Both the position numbers and the translations under genes were made by a program. Below the pieces are notes generated by a model. That model was given only the letters and a program-made list of their open reading frames with translations, did no database searches and was not told the origin of the DNA. From Roseomonas aerilata DSM 19363 (GTDB lineage Bacteria; Pseudomonadota; Alphaproteobacteria; Acetobacterales; Acetobacteraceae), in contig NZ_JONP01000006.1 of NCBI RefSeq assembly GCF_000711725.1, positions 1 through 64,000 of the forward strand: a stretch of DNA of 64,000 bases, read 5' to 3'. Below are positions 25,809-34,514 of this stretch, one piece after another (position 1 is the first letter of the stretch; every line of letters starts with the position of its first letter).

Positions 25809-26450
25809 ATGCTGAGTTCCTCGATCCTGATGACCGGTCTGCGGGGCCTCTCCCTTCCCGACCTGGACGCGCCGGCCCCGACGATCCCCGCCGAGCCGCC
25901 GCCGCCCGCAATCGAGGACCGACTGGAGGAGGCCCGCCGCGAGGGGCACGCCGCCGGCCTGCGGGAGGGCGAGGCCCGCGGGCGTGCGGCCGAGCAGGTG
26001 TCGCGCGACGCCCTGCGGGACGAGGCGATCCGCGTGGCGCTGCTGGAACTCGAGGGCGCCCGCGCCGCCGCACGGGAGGCGAGCGATGCGGGCGCGCATG
26101 CGCTGGCCTCGCTGCTGGTCGGCATGGTGGACGCCGCCCTCCCCGGCGCCGCCGCGCGCGAGGCGGCGGCGCTGCTGGAGCCGCTGGTAAAGGCCCTCGG
26201 CCCCGTGGAGGACGCGCCAAGTGGCGCGACACTGCAGGTGCCGCCTGCCCTGCTTGATCACGCGCGCACCCGCTTCGGTGCGCTTGGCCTGCCGATCGAG
26301 CCCGATTCAGCGCTGCCGGAGGGGGATGCGCGCATCACCTGGAAGCATGGCGGCCTCGAGCTCGACCTTTCCCGCCGCCGCGCGGCCATCAAGGAATGCC
26401 TGGAGGCGCTGCGGCTGACGCCCCCGGATGAAACAGGAGACAGCCTGTGA
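25809..26450 (+). CDS. fliH: Flagellar export regulator FliH-like protein
   Basis: Protein of 213 residues in the fliH position between fliG and fliN (flbE in Caulobacter). The region from about 35 to 65 is Gly/Arg/Glu-rich with GxxxG-like spacing (REGHAAGLREGEARGRA), as in FliH, followed by a C-terminal domain ending in a predicted strand-helix (DARITWKHGGLELDLSRR). FliH regulates the FliI ATPase of the export gate; fliI is not in this window. The RBS is weak. Assignment relies on both context and weak motif similarity. Confidence 0.75.
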   Translation: MLSSSILMTGLRGLSLPDLDAPAPTIPAEPPPPAIEDRLEEARREGHAAGLREGEARGRAAEQVSRDALRDEAIRVALLELEGARAAAREASDAGAHALASLLVGMVDAALPGAAAREAAALLEPLVKALGPVEDAPSGATLQVPPALLDHARTRFGALGLPIEPDSALPEGDARITWKHGGLELDLSRRRAAIKECLEALRLTPPDETGDSL

Positions 26451-26761
26451 CGAATGGATTCGAGCCCGTTTCCGCGAATGAGGCCGGCGAGCCCCGCCCG
26501 CCCGGTGCGAGCCAGGGCCTGGACGCCGTCTATGACATCCCCGTGCAGGTCAGCGCGGTGCTGGGACGCGCAACGCTTCAGGTCAGTCAGCTCCTGAAGC
26601 TGGGACGCGGCGCGGTTGTGGAGCTGGACCGCAAGCTGGGAGAGGCGGTGGACATCTATGTCAACAACCGCCTCGTCGCCCGCGGCGAGGTGGTCATGGT
26701 CGAGGACAATCGCCTCGGCGTGACGATGACGGAAATCGTGAAGGCGGACCGGGCAGGATGA
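26447..26761 (+). CDS. fliN: Flagellar motor switch protein FliN
   Basis: Protein of 104 residues from GTG 26447, which overlaps the fliH stop and is preceded by AGGAG. The SpoA domain is complete (YDIPVQVSAVLGRATLQVSQLLKLGRGAVVELDRKLGEAVDIYVNNRLVARGEVVMVEDNRLGVTMTEI region, residues about 25-98). It forms the lower C ring and helps dock the export apparatus. The flbD ATG overlaps its stop. Confidence 0.96.
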   Translation: MTNGFEPVSANEAGEPRPPGASQGLDAVYDIPVQVSAVLGRATLQVSQLLKLGRGAVVELDRKLGEAVDIYVNNRLVARGEVVMVEDNRLGVTMTEIVKADRAG

Positions 26762-28146
26762 CGCGCCTTCTCATCATCGGCAGCCTCGAGGCGGAGCTCG
26801 GGCACGCGGCGCGGATCGCGATGTCGCGCGGGGCGCGTCTGCGGCAGGCGGACGGAGTCACCTCCGGTCTGGCCATGGCGCGGACGGAGGGTTTCGACCT
26901 TATCCTCTGCGACGTGCTGCACGACGTCGGCTGGATGGTCTCCTCCCTCGAGGCGGAGCGGATCTCCTGCCCGGTGATCGCCTGCGGGCGCAACGCGGAC
27001 GCGGCCTCGGCCGTGCGGGCGATCCAGGCGGGGGCGAAGGAGTTCCTGCCCCTGCCGCCGGACGCCGACCTGATCGCGGCGATGCTGCAGGCCGCGACCG
27101 GGGAGCCCGACGCGCCCGTGCACCGCGACCCCGCCATGGCCGCCGTGCTGCGCCGTGCCGAGGGTGTCGCGCGCGCGGAGGCGAGCGTGCTGATCACGGG
27201 TGAGAGCGGCACGGGCAAGGAGGTGCTGGCCCGCTACATTCACCAGCACTCCCGCCGCGCCCAGGGCGCCTTCGTCGCGCTCAACTGCGCGGCCCTGCCG
27301 GAGGCCTTGCTGGAGAGCGAGCTGTTCGGCCACGAGAAGGGCGCCTTCTCCGGCGCCGTGGCGGCCAGGCGCGGCAAGTTCGAGCAGGCCGACGGCGGCA
27401 CGCTGCTGCTGGACGAGATCGGCGAGATGGACCCCCGCCTGCAGGCGAAGATCCTGCGCGCCTTGCAAGAGCGGGAGATCGACCGGCTCGGCGGCGCGGG
27501 CCCGGTGAAGGTGGATGTCCGCATCCTCGCGGCTACCAACCGCGACCTCGCGGCCGAGGTGGCGGCGGGGCGCTTCCGGGAGGACCTGTTCTTCCGCCTG
27601 AACGTGGTGGCCCTGCGAATTCCCGCGCTGCGCGACCGCCCCGACGACATCCTGCCCATCGCCGAGCACTTCGCGCGGCGCTACGCGGAGGCAAATGGGC
27701 TGCCGCACCGCCGCTTCTCCCCTGCCGCGCGCGCGGCGCTGCTTGCCCATCCCTGGTCCGGTAATGTGCGGGAGCTGGAGAACACCGTGCACCGCGCCGT
27801 GCTGCTGGCCGAAGGCGACGAGATCGGCGCGGAGGCGGTGGAGTTGCACACCCCGCTGCCGCGCGCCGCGACCGCCGCCAGTGCCGTCAGCGAGGCTGCG
27901 GCGCAGCCCGCGCGGGCCGTTGGCGTCGCGGCGCTCGTCGGGCGGAAGATGGAGGAGGTCGAGCGCGACCTCATCATCGAGACGCTGACGCATTGCCTGG
28001 GCAACCGGACGCGCGCGGCAGAGATCCTCGGCATCTCGATCCGTACGCTGCGGAACAAGCTGCACGAGTACCGCGCGGCAGGGGCGCCGGTCCCGGTCGC
28101 GCCCGGGCAGATGCCCGTGGCCCCTTTCCCCTACGCGATGGGCTGA
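26758..28146 (+). CDS. flbD: Sigma-54-dependent flagellar regulator FlbD
   Basis: Protein of 462 residues: receiver-like domain (1-115), AAA+ domain (about 125-360) and C-terminal Fis-type helix-turn-helix (RAAEILGISIRTLRNKL). Walker A is GESGTGKE (148-155) and Walker B is LLLDEIGEM. The sigma-54 contact loop reads GAFSGA (195-200) rather than the usual GAFTGA. The receiver has D52 and K94 but lacks the acidic pair near residue 8 (IIGSLEAE), so normal phosphorylation is doubtful, as in Caulobacter FlbD. Position in the fliF operon and palindromic sites at flgE/fliK and fliF support its identity as activator of late genes and repressor of its own operon. Confidence 0.92.
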   Translation: MTRLLIIGSLEAELGHAARIAMSRGARLRQADGVTSGLAMARTEGFDLILCDVLHDVGWMVSSLEAERISCPVIACGRNADAASAVRAIQAGAKEFLPLPPDADLIAAMLQAATGEPDAPVHRDPAMAAVLRRAEGVARAEASVLITGESGTGKEVLARYIHQHSRRAQGAFVALNCAALPEALLESELFGHEKGAFSGAVAARRGKFEQADGGTLLLDEIGEMDPRLQAKILRALQEREIDRLGGAGPVKVDVRILAATNRDLAAEVAAGRFREDLFFRLNVVALRIPALRDRPDDILPIAEHFARRYAEANGLPHRRFSPAARAALLAHPWSGNVRELENTVHRAVLLAEGDEIGAEAVELHTPLPRAATAASAVSEAAAQPARAVGVAALVGRKMEEVERDLIIETLTHCLGNRTRAAEILGISIRTLRNKLHEYRAAGAPVPVAPGQMPVAPFPYAMG

Positions 28147-28149
28147 GCC

Positions 28150-30204
28150 ATGGTCGCGCTGCCCGCCTGGGTCCGGACGATCGGCGCCTCCACGGACGTG
28201 GCGCTGGCGCTCGGCGTCGGCATGCTCATCGTCGTGCTCGTGGTGCCGCTGCCGGTGCCGATGCTGGACGCGGGGCTCGCGCTCTCGGTCACGCTGTCGG
28301 TGCTCGTGCTGATGACCGCGCTGTTCCTCCAGCGGCCGCTCGACTTCACCTCCTTCCCGACGATCCTGCTGCTGACCACGCTGCTGCGCCTGGCGCTGAA
28401 CGTCGCGACCACGCGCACCATCCTCACCCACGGGCATGAGGGCCCTTCGGCGGCGGGCCACGTGGTCTCGGCCTTCGGCGGCTTCCTGATGGGCGGCGAC
28501 GTGGTGGTAGGGCTGATCGTCTTCGCCATCCTCCTCGTCGTGAACTTCATGGTGGTGACGAAGGGCTCTGGCCGCATCGCCGAGGTCGCGGCGCGCTTCA
28601 GCCTGGACGCCATGCCCGGCAAGCAGATGGCGATCGACGCCGACCTCTCCTCCGGCCTCATCGACGAGAAGGTGGCGCGCATCCGCCGGGCGGAGCTGGA
28701 GGCGGAGAGCGGCTTTTATGGCGCCATGGATGGTGCCGCGAAATTCGTGCGCGGCGACGCCATCGCGGGGCTGATCGTCACCTTCATCAACCTGCTCGGC
28801 GGCATCGCGATCGGCGCTGGGCGGCACGGGCTGCCCTTCCTCGACGCCATTTCCACCTTTGCATCCCTCACGGTGGGCGATGGGCTGGTCTCGCAGATCC
28901 CGGCGCTGCTGACCTCGGTCGCGGCCGGCGTCGTGGTTACCAAGGGCAACACCGAGGGCACGGCGGACAAGGCGATGGTCCAGCAGCTGGGCCTGGCCAA
29001 GCCGCTCTGGATCGCCTCCGGTGCCGCCGCGATGATGGGTCTGCTGCCTGGCATGCCGCTGATCCCCTTCCTCTTGCTCGCCGCTGGCTTCGGCGCGGGC
29101 GCCTGGAGCCGCAACAAGTCCGACGACGCGGCGGAGGCCGTGGCTGCGGCGCCGCCAGCGGTCGCGCCCGAGCCACCGATCGCGGATACCCTGCGGATCG
29201 ACCTGCTGCGCATCGAGCTGGGCTACGGGCTGCTCTCGCTCGCGGCCGGCGACGGGCCGCGGCTGACCGACCAGATCCGCAATCTTCGCAAGACCGTCGC
29301 GCAGGAGATGGGCTTCGTGCTGCCGAGCGTGCGCCTGCAGGACAACCTGCACCTGCGCCCGCACGAGTACGTGGTGCGCGTGAAGGAGATCGAGGCCGGG
29401 CGGGGCGAGCTGCGGATCCCGATGCAGCTCGCAATCGACCCCTCGGGCAATCGCCCGGATATGCCGGGCGAGGCCTGTGAGGAGCCCACCTTCGGGCTGC
29501 CAGCGCTCTGGATCGAGGAGCACCGGCGCGAGGAGGCACTGGCCCGCGGCTGCACCGTGGTGGACGGCGCCGGCGTGCTGGCCACCCACCTGACCGAGGT
29601 GGTGCGCGAGAACATGCCGGAGCTGCTGAGCCACGCAGAGGCGCAGAAGCTGCTGGACGACCTGCCGGCCGAGAACGCCAAGCTCCTGGCCGACCTCATC
29701 CCCGCGCAGATCACGACGGGCGGCGTGCAGCGCGTGCTGCAGGCGCTCCTGGCGGAGCGCGTCTCCATCCGCGACCTGCCGACGATCCTGGAGGGCGTCC
29801 AGGAGGCGCTGGCCACGGGCGCACGGGGCGTGCCCGGCATCGTCATGGTGGTGCGGACGCGGCTGGCCCGCCAGCTCTCGGACGCGGCGCGCGGGCCGGA
29901 AGGCTACGTGCCGCTGATCTCGCTCTCCGCGGAGTGGGAGCAGGCCTTTGCCGAGGCGCTGATCGGCCCGGGCGACGAGCGGCAGCTTGCGATGGCACCC
30001 TCCCGCCTGCACGAGTTCATGCAGCGCGTGCGGGACGCCTTCGACAAGGCGACCGCCATGGGTGACCAGCCCGTGCTCGTCTGCAGCCCCGCGGTGCGCG
30101 CCCATGTGCGCGCGATCGTGGAGCGCTTTCGCCCTTCCACCGCCGTGCTGGCGCAGACGGAGATCCATCCCCGCGCGCGCATTCGCACGGTGGGCGCCGT
30201 CTAG
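28150..30204 (+). CDS. flhA: Flagellar export-gate protein FlhA
   Basis: Protein of 684 residues. The N-terminal half has about eight membrane segments with the FHIPEP-family core (LLLTTLLRLALNVATTRTIL, MVVTKGSGRIAEVAARFSLDAMPGKQMAIDADLSSGLIDE), and the C-terminal cytoplasmic domain binds export substrates and chaperones. It drives export using the proton gradient. It follows flbD by 3 bases and completes a fliF-to-flhA operon like that of Caulobacter, where flhA is separate. Confidence 0.96.
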   Translation: MVALPAWVRTIGASTDVALALGVGMLIVVLVVPLPVPMLDAGLALSVTLSVLVLMTALFLQRPLDFTSFPTILLLTTLLRLALNVATTRTILTHGHEGPSAAGHVVSAFGGFLMGGDVVVGLIVFAILLVVNFMVVTKGSGRIAEVAARFSLDAMPGKQMAIDADLSSGLIDEKVARIRRAELEAESGFYGAMDGAAKFVRGDAIAGLIVTFINLLGGIAIGAGRHGLPFLDAISTFASLTVGDGLVSQIPALLTSVAAGVVVTKGNTEGTADKAMVQQLGLAKPLWIASGAAAMMGLLPGMPLIPFLLLAAGFGAGAWSRNKSDDAAEAVAAAPPAVAPEPPIADTLRIDLLRIELGYGLLSLAAGDGPRLTDQIRNLRKTVAQEMGFVLPSVRLQDNLHLRPHEYVVRVKEIEAGRGELRIPMQLAIDPSGNRPDMPGEACEEPTFGLPALWIEEHRREEALARGCTVVDGAGVLATHLTEVVRENMPELLSHAEAQKLLDDLPAENAKLLADLIPAQITTGGVQRVLQALLAERVSIRDLPTILEGVQEALATGARGVPGIVMVVRTRLARQLSDAARGPEGYVPLISLSAEWEQAFAEALIGPGDERQLAMAPSRLHEFMQRVRDAFDKATAMGDQPVLVCSPAVRAHVRAIVERFRPSTAVLAQTEIHPRARIRTVGAV

Positions 30205-30245
30205 CCTTCATCATCGGGTAACCACGGGGGCCCCAGGCTGTACCC

Positions 30246-31154
30246 ATGCGGCTTCGAGTCTTCCGCGCTGCCAGGATGGCAGATGCCATGGCGGAGTGTC
30301 GCCAGGCACTGGGTCCGGACGCGCTCATCCTCTCCACCCGGCGCACCGCCTCGGGCGTCGAGGTGACGGCCGCGCTGGAGCCGGCGGAGGAGCCTCCTCT
30401 CCCGCCGCCGCCGGCCGCCGCTGCACCGGTGCCGGGTCCGCCGGACGCTCTGGCGCGCCACAACATGCCCGCCGCCCTGCGCGCAAGGATCGGAGCTGGC
30501 AGCCCGTCCGCGCTGGCCACGGCGCTTCGCTTCGCGGAGGTGCCGGACGCATCGGCGCGGCCGCTGGCGCTGGTTGGCCCACCCGGCGCGGGCAAGACCC
30601 TCACCTGCGCCAAGCTCGCCACGCGCCTCGTGCTGCAGGGGAACATCCCGCTGGTCGTGACAGCCGATTCGCAGCGGGCGGGCGCGACGGAGCAGATCGC
30701 CGCCTTCACCCGCGTGCTCGGCGCACCACTGGCGGTGGCGGGTACCGGCGCACAACTCGCCCAGGCCCTGGCGCGGCGGACACGGGGCCAACCGATGCTG
30801 CTTGATACCGCCGGCTGCGACCCCTTCGACCCGGCCCAGGCGGAACAACTCCTCGCCCTGCTGCGCGTGACCGATGCCGCACCGCTGCTGGTCATGCCCG
30901 CGGGTCTGGATGCCGAGGAAGCGGCGGAAACGGCGCGCGCCTTTGCGGCGCTCGGTGCCCGCCACCTGCTGCCGACGCGCCTGGACGGCGCGCGGCGCCT
31001 CGGGGCCGTGCTGGCCGCCGCCCTCGCCGGGCCGCTCGCGCTGACCGAGGCCGGCACGGGCCCCGGCGCGGCCGATGGCCTGACCCCCCTCACCCCAGCC
31101 TGGCTGTCGGCGCGCCTCGCCGGCCCCGCACGCCGCCCGCAGGAGGCCGCATGA
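30246..31154 (+). CDS. flhF: SRP-type GTPase FlhF
   Basis: Protein of 302 residues, somewhat short for FlhF. Residues 1-45 form the B domain (MRLRVFRAARMADAMAECRQALGPDALILSTRR region), a proline/alanine linker follows, and the G domain starts with P-loop GPPGAGKT (111-118) and the SRP-like TADSQRAGATEQ switch. The canonical DTxxG becomes LLDTAGCDPF. It sets the site and number of flagella together with FlhG, encoded in the overlapping next gene. Confidence 0.88.
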   Translation: MRLRVFRAARMADAMAECRQALGPDALILSTRRTASGVEVTAALEPAEEPPLPPPPAAAAPVPGPPDALARHNMPAALRARIGAGSPSALATALRFAEVPDASARPLALVGPPGAGKTLTCAKLATRLVLQGNIPLVVTADSQRAGATEQIAAFTRVLGAPLAVAGTGAQLAQALARRTRGQPMLLDTAGCDPFDPAQAEQLLALLRVTDAAPLLVMPAGLDAEEAAETARAFAALGARHLLPTRLDGARRLGAVLAAALAGPLALTEAGTGPGAADGLTPLTPAWLSARLAGPARRPQEAA

Positions 31155-31915
31155 ACATTGTCCCGACGAACGGGGCCCGGCTGATCGGGATCGCCTCCGG
31201 CAAGGGCGGCGTGGGCAAGACGGTGCTGGCCATCGGCCTCGCCCAGGCCCTCGCCCGCGCCGGGCGGCGCGTGCTGCTGGCGGACGGAGATCTTGGCCTC
31301 GCGAACGTGGACGTGCAGCTCGGGCTGTCCGTCCGGCAGGATCTCATGGCGGTGCTGGCGGAGCAGGTGCCGCTGCGCGAAGCCGTGGTCACGCGGGAGG
31401 AGGGGTTCGACGTGCTGCCCGGCCGCTCGGGTTCCGGCGGGTTGGCCGCGCTCGATCCCGGCTGGATCGACCGCTTTCTGGCGCTGCTGCGCGGCGCCCC
31501 CTACGATCACGTGGTGCTCGATATCGGCGCGGGGCTGGACCCGGTGCCGCGCCGGCTGTCGGCGGGATGCGACACCCTGCTGGTGGTGGCAACCGACGAG
31601 CCGACGAGCCTCACCGACGCCTATGCGGTGCTGAAGCTACTGGCGCGGGATGCGCCGGGGGCGGATGCGCGGGTGGTCGTGAACCTCGCGGCCGACGCGG
31701 CCCAGGGGGCGCGGACACACGGCGCGCTGGACCGGGCCTGCCGCGGCTTCCTCGGCCGGGGCGTGGCGCTGGCGGGTGTGGTCCGGCGGGATGCCAAGGT
31801 GCGGGATGCCATCCGCCACCAGGCGCCGCTGCTGACGCGCCATCCAGGCTGCAACGCCGCGCGGGACCTCGAGGCGCTGGCGGGCGGACTGCTGGGGGTG
31901 CGGGCCGCGGCTTGA
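31151..31915 (+). CDS. flhG: MinD-like ATPase FlhG (FleN)
   Basis: Protein of 254 residues with a deviant Walker A KGGVGKT (18-24), the LLADGDLGLANVDVQLGL segment and DIGAGL. FlhG controls flagellar number by acting on FlhF GTPase activity. Its ATG overlaps the flhF stop. It converges on the TPR-methyltransferase gene with 7 bases between stops. Confidence 0.9.
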   Translation: MNIVPTNGARLIGIASGKGGVGKTVLAIGLAQALARAGRRVLLADGDLGLANVDVQLGLSVRQDLMAVLAEQVPLREAVVTREEGFDVLPGRSGSGGLAALDPGWIDRFLALLRGAPYDHVVLDIGAGLDPVPRRLSAGCDTLLVVATDEPTSLTDAYAVLKLLARDAPGADARVVVNLAADAAQGARTHGALDRACRGFLGRGVALAGVVRRDAKVRDAIRHQAPLLTRHPGCNAARDLEALAGGLLGVRAAA

Positions 31916-31922
31916 AGGCGTT

Positions 31923-33140
31923 TTAGACGCGCCGCAGCACCAGCAGGGTGCCGGCCACGGGGGCGCCGCGCTCCTCGCGCAGCACCACCTCTTCCCGCGC
32001 GACGGGGTGCAGGCGGGTGGCCTCGGCGAGCTTCAGCACGTGGGCCGGGTCGTGGCGGTAGCGCATTCCCTCCCCCAGGGCATAGGGCGCGCCCTCGCCG
32101 GTCTCGATGCTGAAGGCGGCGTAGCCGCCGGGGCGAAGGGCCGCCGCGGTGGCGTTGAGGGCGGGGGCGAGGTCGCCGAGGTAGTTCAGCACGTCGGAGG
32201 CCGCGATCAGGTCGTACTCCCCGCGATGGGCGGCAAGGAAGGTGACCAGCTCCGCCTCCTCCAGCACGTCGTAGATGCCGCGCTGGCGCGCGATGTCGAG
32301 CATGCGCGGAGAGAGGTCCACGCCCGTCATCCGCCGCGCCCAGGGTCGGAGGGCTTGGCCGGAAAGGCCGGTGCCGCAGCCGAGGTCGAGCACCTCCAGC
32401 TCGCCGGTCGACGGGGTGGCGCCGCGGAGGAGTTCGGCCAGGGCATCGGGCGTTCGGTAGCCCAGGGTGCCCGTCAGCTCGGATTCGAAGCGGGGCGCGT
32501 AGGTGTCGAAGAGGTTGCGGACATAGGATTCGGGCGGGCGGGCCGGCGCCTTGCCCTCGCCAAGGGAGGCGAGGAAGAAGCGCGCCTGGGCACCCACCGC
32601 CCCGCCGGCCGAGAGCGCGCGGCGGGCGGCCTCGGCCGCGCCCGGGGCGCCGGCCTCGCGCAGGCCATGGGCGAGGGCGAGTTGCGCCTCGGGATCGACG
32701 GGGGCGAGAGCCACCGCCTCGTGCAGATGCGGCAGGGCTTCCCCCACGCGTCCGAGCGCGCAGAGGGCTTGGCCGAGGTTGCGGCGGGAGACCGCGTCGC
32801 CCGGCCGAATGGAGGCGACGCGGGAGAGGACGGTGACGGCCTCCTCCAGCTGCCCGGCAGCGGCCAGGGTCGCCCCGCGGGCGGCCAGAAACACCGGGCT
32901 GTCCGGCATGGCCGCGACGGCGCGGGAGGAGAGGACGAGCGCCCCCTCGAGGTCGCCGTGCTGGCGGGCGATGATGCCGAGGAGGTTCATCGCGTTCGGC
33001 TCGTTCGGCTCCAGCTCGAAGGCGCGGCGGTACAGGGCGATGGCGCCCTGGTCGTCGCCCACGGCCTGGCGCGCCGCGCCCTCCCGTACCAGGGCGGCGG
33101 CAGCCTGCCGGGAATCGGGGGGCGTGTTGGTCTGCGACAT
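31923..33140 (-). CDS. TPR-repeat SAM-dependent methyltransferase
   Basis: Protein of 405 residues from ATG 33140. Residues about 10-200 carry five or so tetratricopeptide repeats (AIALYRRAFELEPNEPNAMNLLG, DAVSRRNLGQALCALGR). A class I methyltransferase domain follows, with SAM motif VLDLGCGTGLSG and acidic motif II GVDLSPRMLDIAR. The combination suggests methylation of a protein partner held by the TPRs. It lies tail to tail with flhG, so a flagellar target is possible but unproven. Confidence 0.82.
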   Translation of the reverse strand: MSQTNTPPDSRQAAAALVREGAARQAVGDDQGAIALYRRAFELEPNEPNAMNLLGIIARQHGDLEGALVLSSRAVAAMPDSPVFLAARGATLAAAGQLEEAVTVLSRVASIRPGDAVSRRNLGQALCALGRVGEALPHLHEAVALAPVDPEAQLALAHGLREAGAPGAAEAARRALSAGGAVGAQARFFLASLGEGKAPARPPESYVRNLFDTYAPRFESELTGTLGYRTPDALAELLRGATPSTGELEVLDLGCGTGLSGQALRPWARRMTGVDLSPRMLDIARQRGIYDVLEEAELVTFLAAHRGEYDLIAASDVLNYLGDLAPALNATAAALRPGGYAAFSIETGEGAPYALGEGMRYRHDPAHVLKLAEATRLHPVAREEVVLREERGAPVAGTLLVLRRV

Positions 33141-33279
33141 CGGATGCTCCGGAGAGGGCCGGCGGGGCGGGCGATCGGCCCCTCCCCTACAGGATCGGCC
33201 GGTTCCTGTCCCTGCCCGCCCGATCCGTTGGAGACCCATCTAGCGCGGCGGCGCGAGCCGCGCGAGAAATGGCGCCACG

Positions 33280-33299
33280 GGCACGGGAACGGCCGTGCC
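33280..33299 (+). promoter_or_regulatory. Hairpin in the leader of the Liv-type operon
   Basis: GGCACGG and CCGTGCC form a perfect 7-pair stem with a 6-base loop, ending 18 bases before the ATG of the binding-protein gene. It may be a leader structure or an operator. No known riboswitch is recognised. Confidence 0.35.
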
Positions 33300-33317
33300 G
33301 GCCCCGGAGAGACGTCC

Positions 33318-34493
33318 ATGACAACGCTGACCCGCCGCGCTGCCATTCTGTCCGCCGCCGCCCTGCCGGCGGCGCTGGCCCGCCCTGCCCTGGCGCAGTC
33401 GGGCGATCCGTTCAGGATCGGGCTGGTCCTGCCGATGACCGGCCCCTTCGCCAGCACGGGGCGGCAGATCGATGCGGCCATCAAGGCCTGGCTGCGCGCC
33501 AACCCTGCCGCCGTTGCCGGCAAGCGCCTCGAGATCCTGCTGCGCGACGACACCGGCGTGGCGCCGGACGTCACCCGCCGCCTGGCGCAGGAACTGGTGG
33601 TGCGCGAGCGCGTGCGGGCCCTGGCCGGCTTCGGGCTGACGCCGCTCGCGCTTTCCGCCGCCCCGATCGCGACCGAGGCGAAGGTGCCGATGATCGTGAT
33701 GGCGGCGGCGACGAGCATCATCCCGCAGCGCTCCCCCTATATCGTGCGGACGAGCTTCACCCTGCCGCAGGCGGTGCGGCCGATGGCCGAATGGGCGGCG
33801 AAGAACGGCATCAAGTCCGTGGTCACGATGGTGACGGACTTCGCGCCCGGCCTCGACTCCGAGAAAGCCTTCAAGGAGGCCTTCTCGGCCGCCGGCGGCA
33901 ATGTGGTGGCCGAGATCCGCACGCCGCTGCGCAACCCCGACTACGCGCCCTTCCTGCAGCGCGTGCGCGACCTGAAGCCGGACGCGCTGTTCATCTTCGT
34001 CCCCTCCGGCGAGGGATCGGCGCTCATCAAGCAGTTCAGCGAGCGTGGGCTGAAGGAGGCGGGCATCCGCCTGATCGGCACGGGCGACGTGCTGGACGAC
34101 GACATCCTGAACGACATGGGTGACGCCGTTCTCGGTGCCGTCACCTCCCACCACTACTCCACCGCGCATGAGAGCCGCGAGAACGCGGCCTTCCGCGAGG
34201 CCTTCAAGGCGGTCGCGCCGGATATGCGCCCGAACTTCATGGCGGTGGGCGGCTGGGACGGCATGCACCTGCTGGCCGAGGCGCTGCGCCGCACGAACGG
34301 TGATGTGGACGGCACGAAGCTGGTGGAGGCGATGAAGGGCCAGTCCTGGACCTCGCCGCGCGGCCCTGTCTCGATCGACCCCGCCACGCGCGAGATGGTG
34401 CAGGACATCTACATCCGCCGCACGGAGCGCCGCGACGGGCAGCTCTGGAACGTCGAGTTCGACAAGATCCAGGGCGTGAAGGACGCAGCCTAA
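33318..34493 (+). CDS. Liv-type ABC transporter substrate-binding protein
   Basis: Periplasmic binding protein of 391 residues from ATG 33318, beginning with a signal peptide (TRRAAILSAAALPAALARPALAQ). The type I fold motif FRIGLVLPMTGPFASTGRQIDAAIKAW and a C-terminal WTSPRGPVSIDPATREMVQDIYIRR mark the hydrophobic amino acid uptake (HAAT) family. These receptors bind branched amino acids, amides or aromatic acids; the ligand here is unknown. It heads the receptor-permease-permease-ATPase-ATPase operon. Confidence 0.92.
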   Translation: MTTLTRRAAILSAAALPAALARPALAQSGDPFRIGLVLPMTGPFASTGRQIDAAIKAWLRANPAAVAGKRLEILLRDDTGVAPDVTRRLAQELVVRERVRALAGFGLTPLALSAAPIATEAKVPMIVMAAATSIIPQRSPYIVRTSFTLPQAVRPMAEWAAKNGIKSVVTMVTDFAPGLDSEKAFKEAFSAAGGNVVAEIRTPLRNPDYAPFLQRVRDLKPDALFIFVPSGEGSALIKQFSERGLKEAGIRLIGTGDVLDDDILNDMGDAVLGAVTSHHYSTAHESRENAAFREAFKAVAPDMRPNFMAVGGWDGMHLLAEALRRTNGDVDGTKLVEAMKGQSWTSPRGPVSIDPATREMVQDIYIRRTERRDGQLWNVEFDKIQGVKDAA

Positions 34494-34514
34494 GGCAGTA
34501 GGGAAACTCCGGGC

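Noticed and set aside
26656-30168. A 1170-codon open frame antisense to fliN, flbD and flhA
   Set aside because: The sense frames are unmistakable flagellar genes; the antisense product is His/Gln/Arg-rich, without motifs, and is explained by third-position GC bias.
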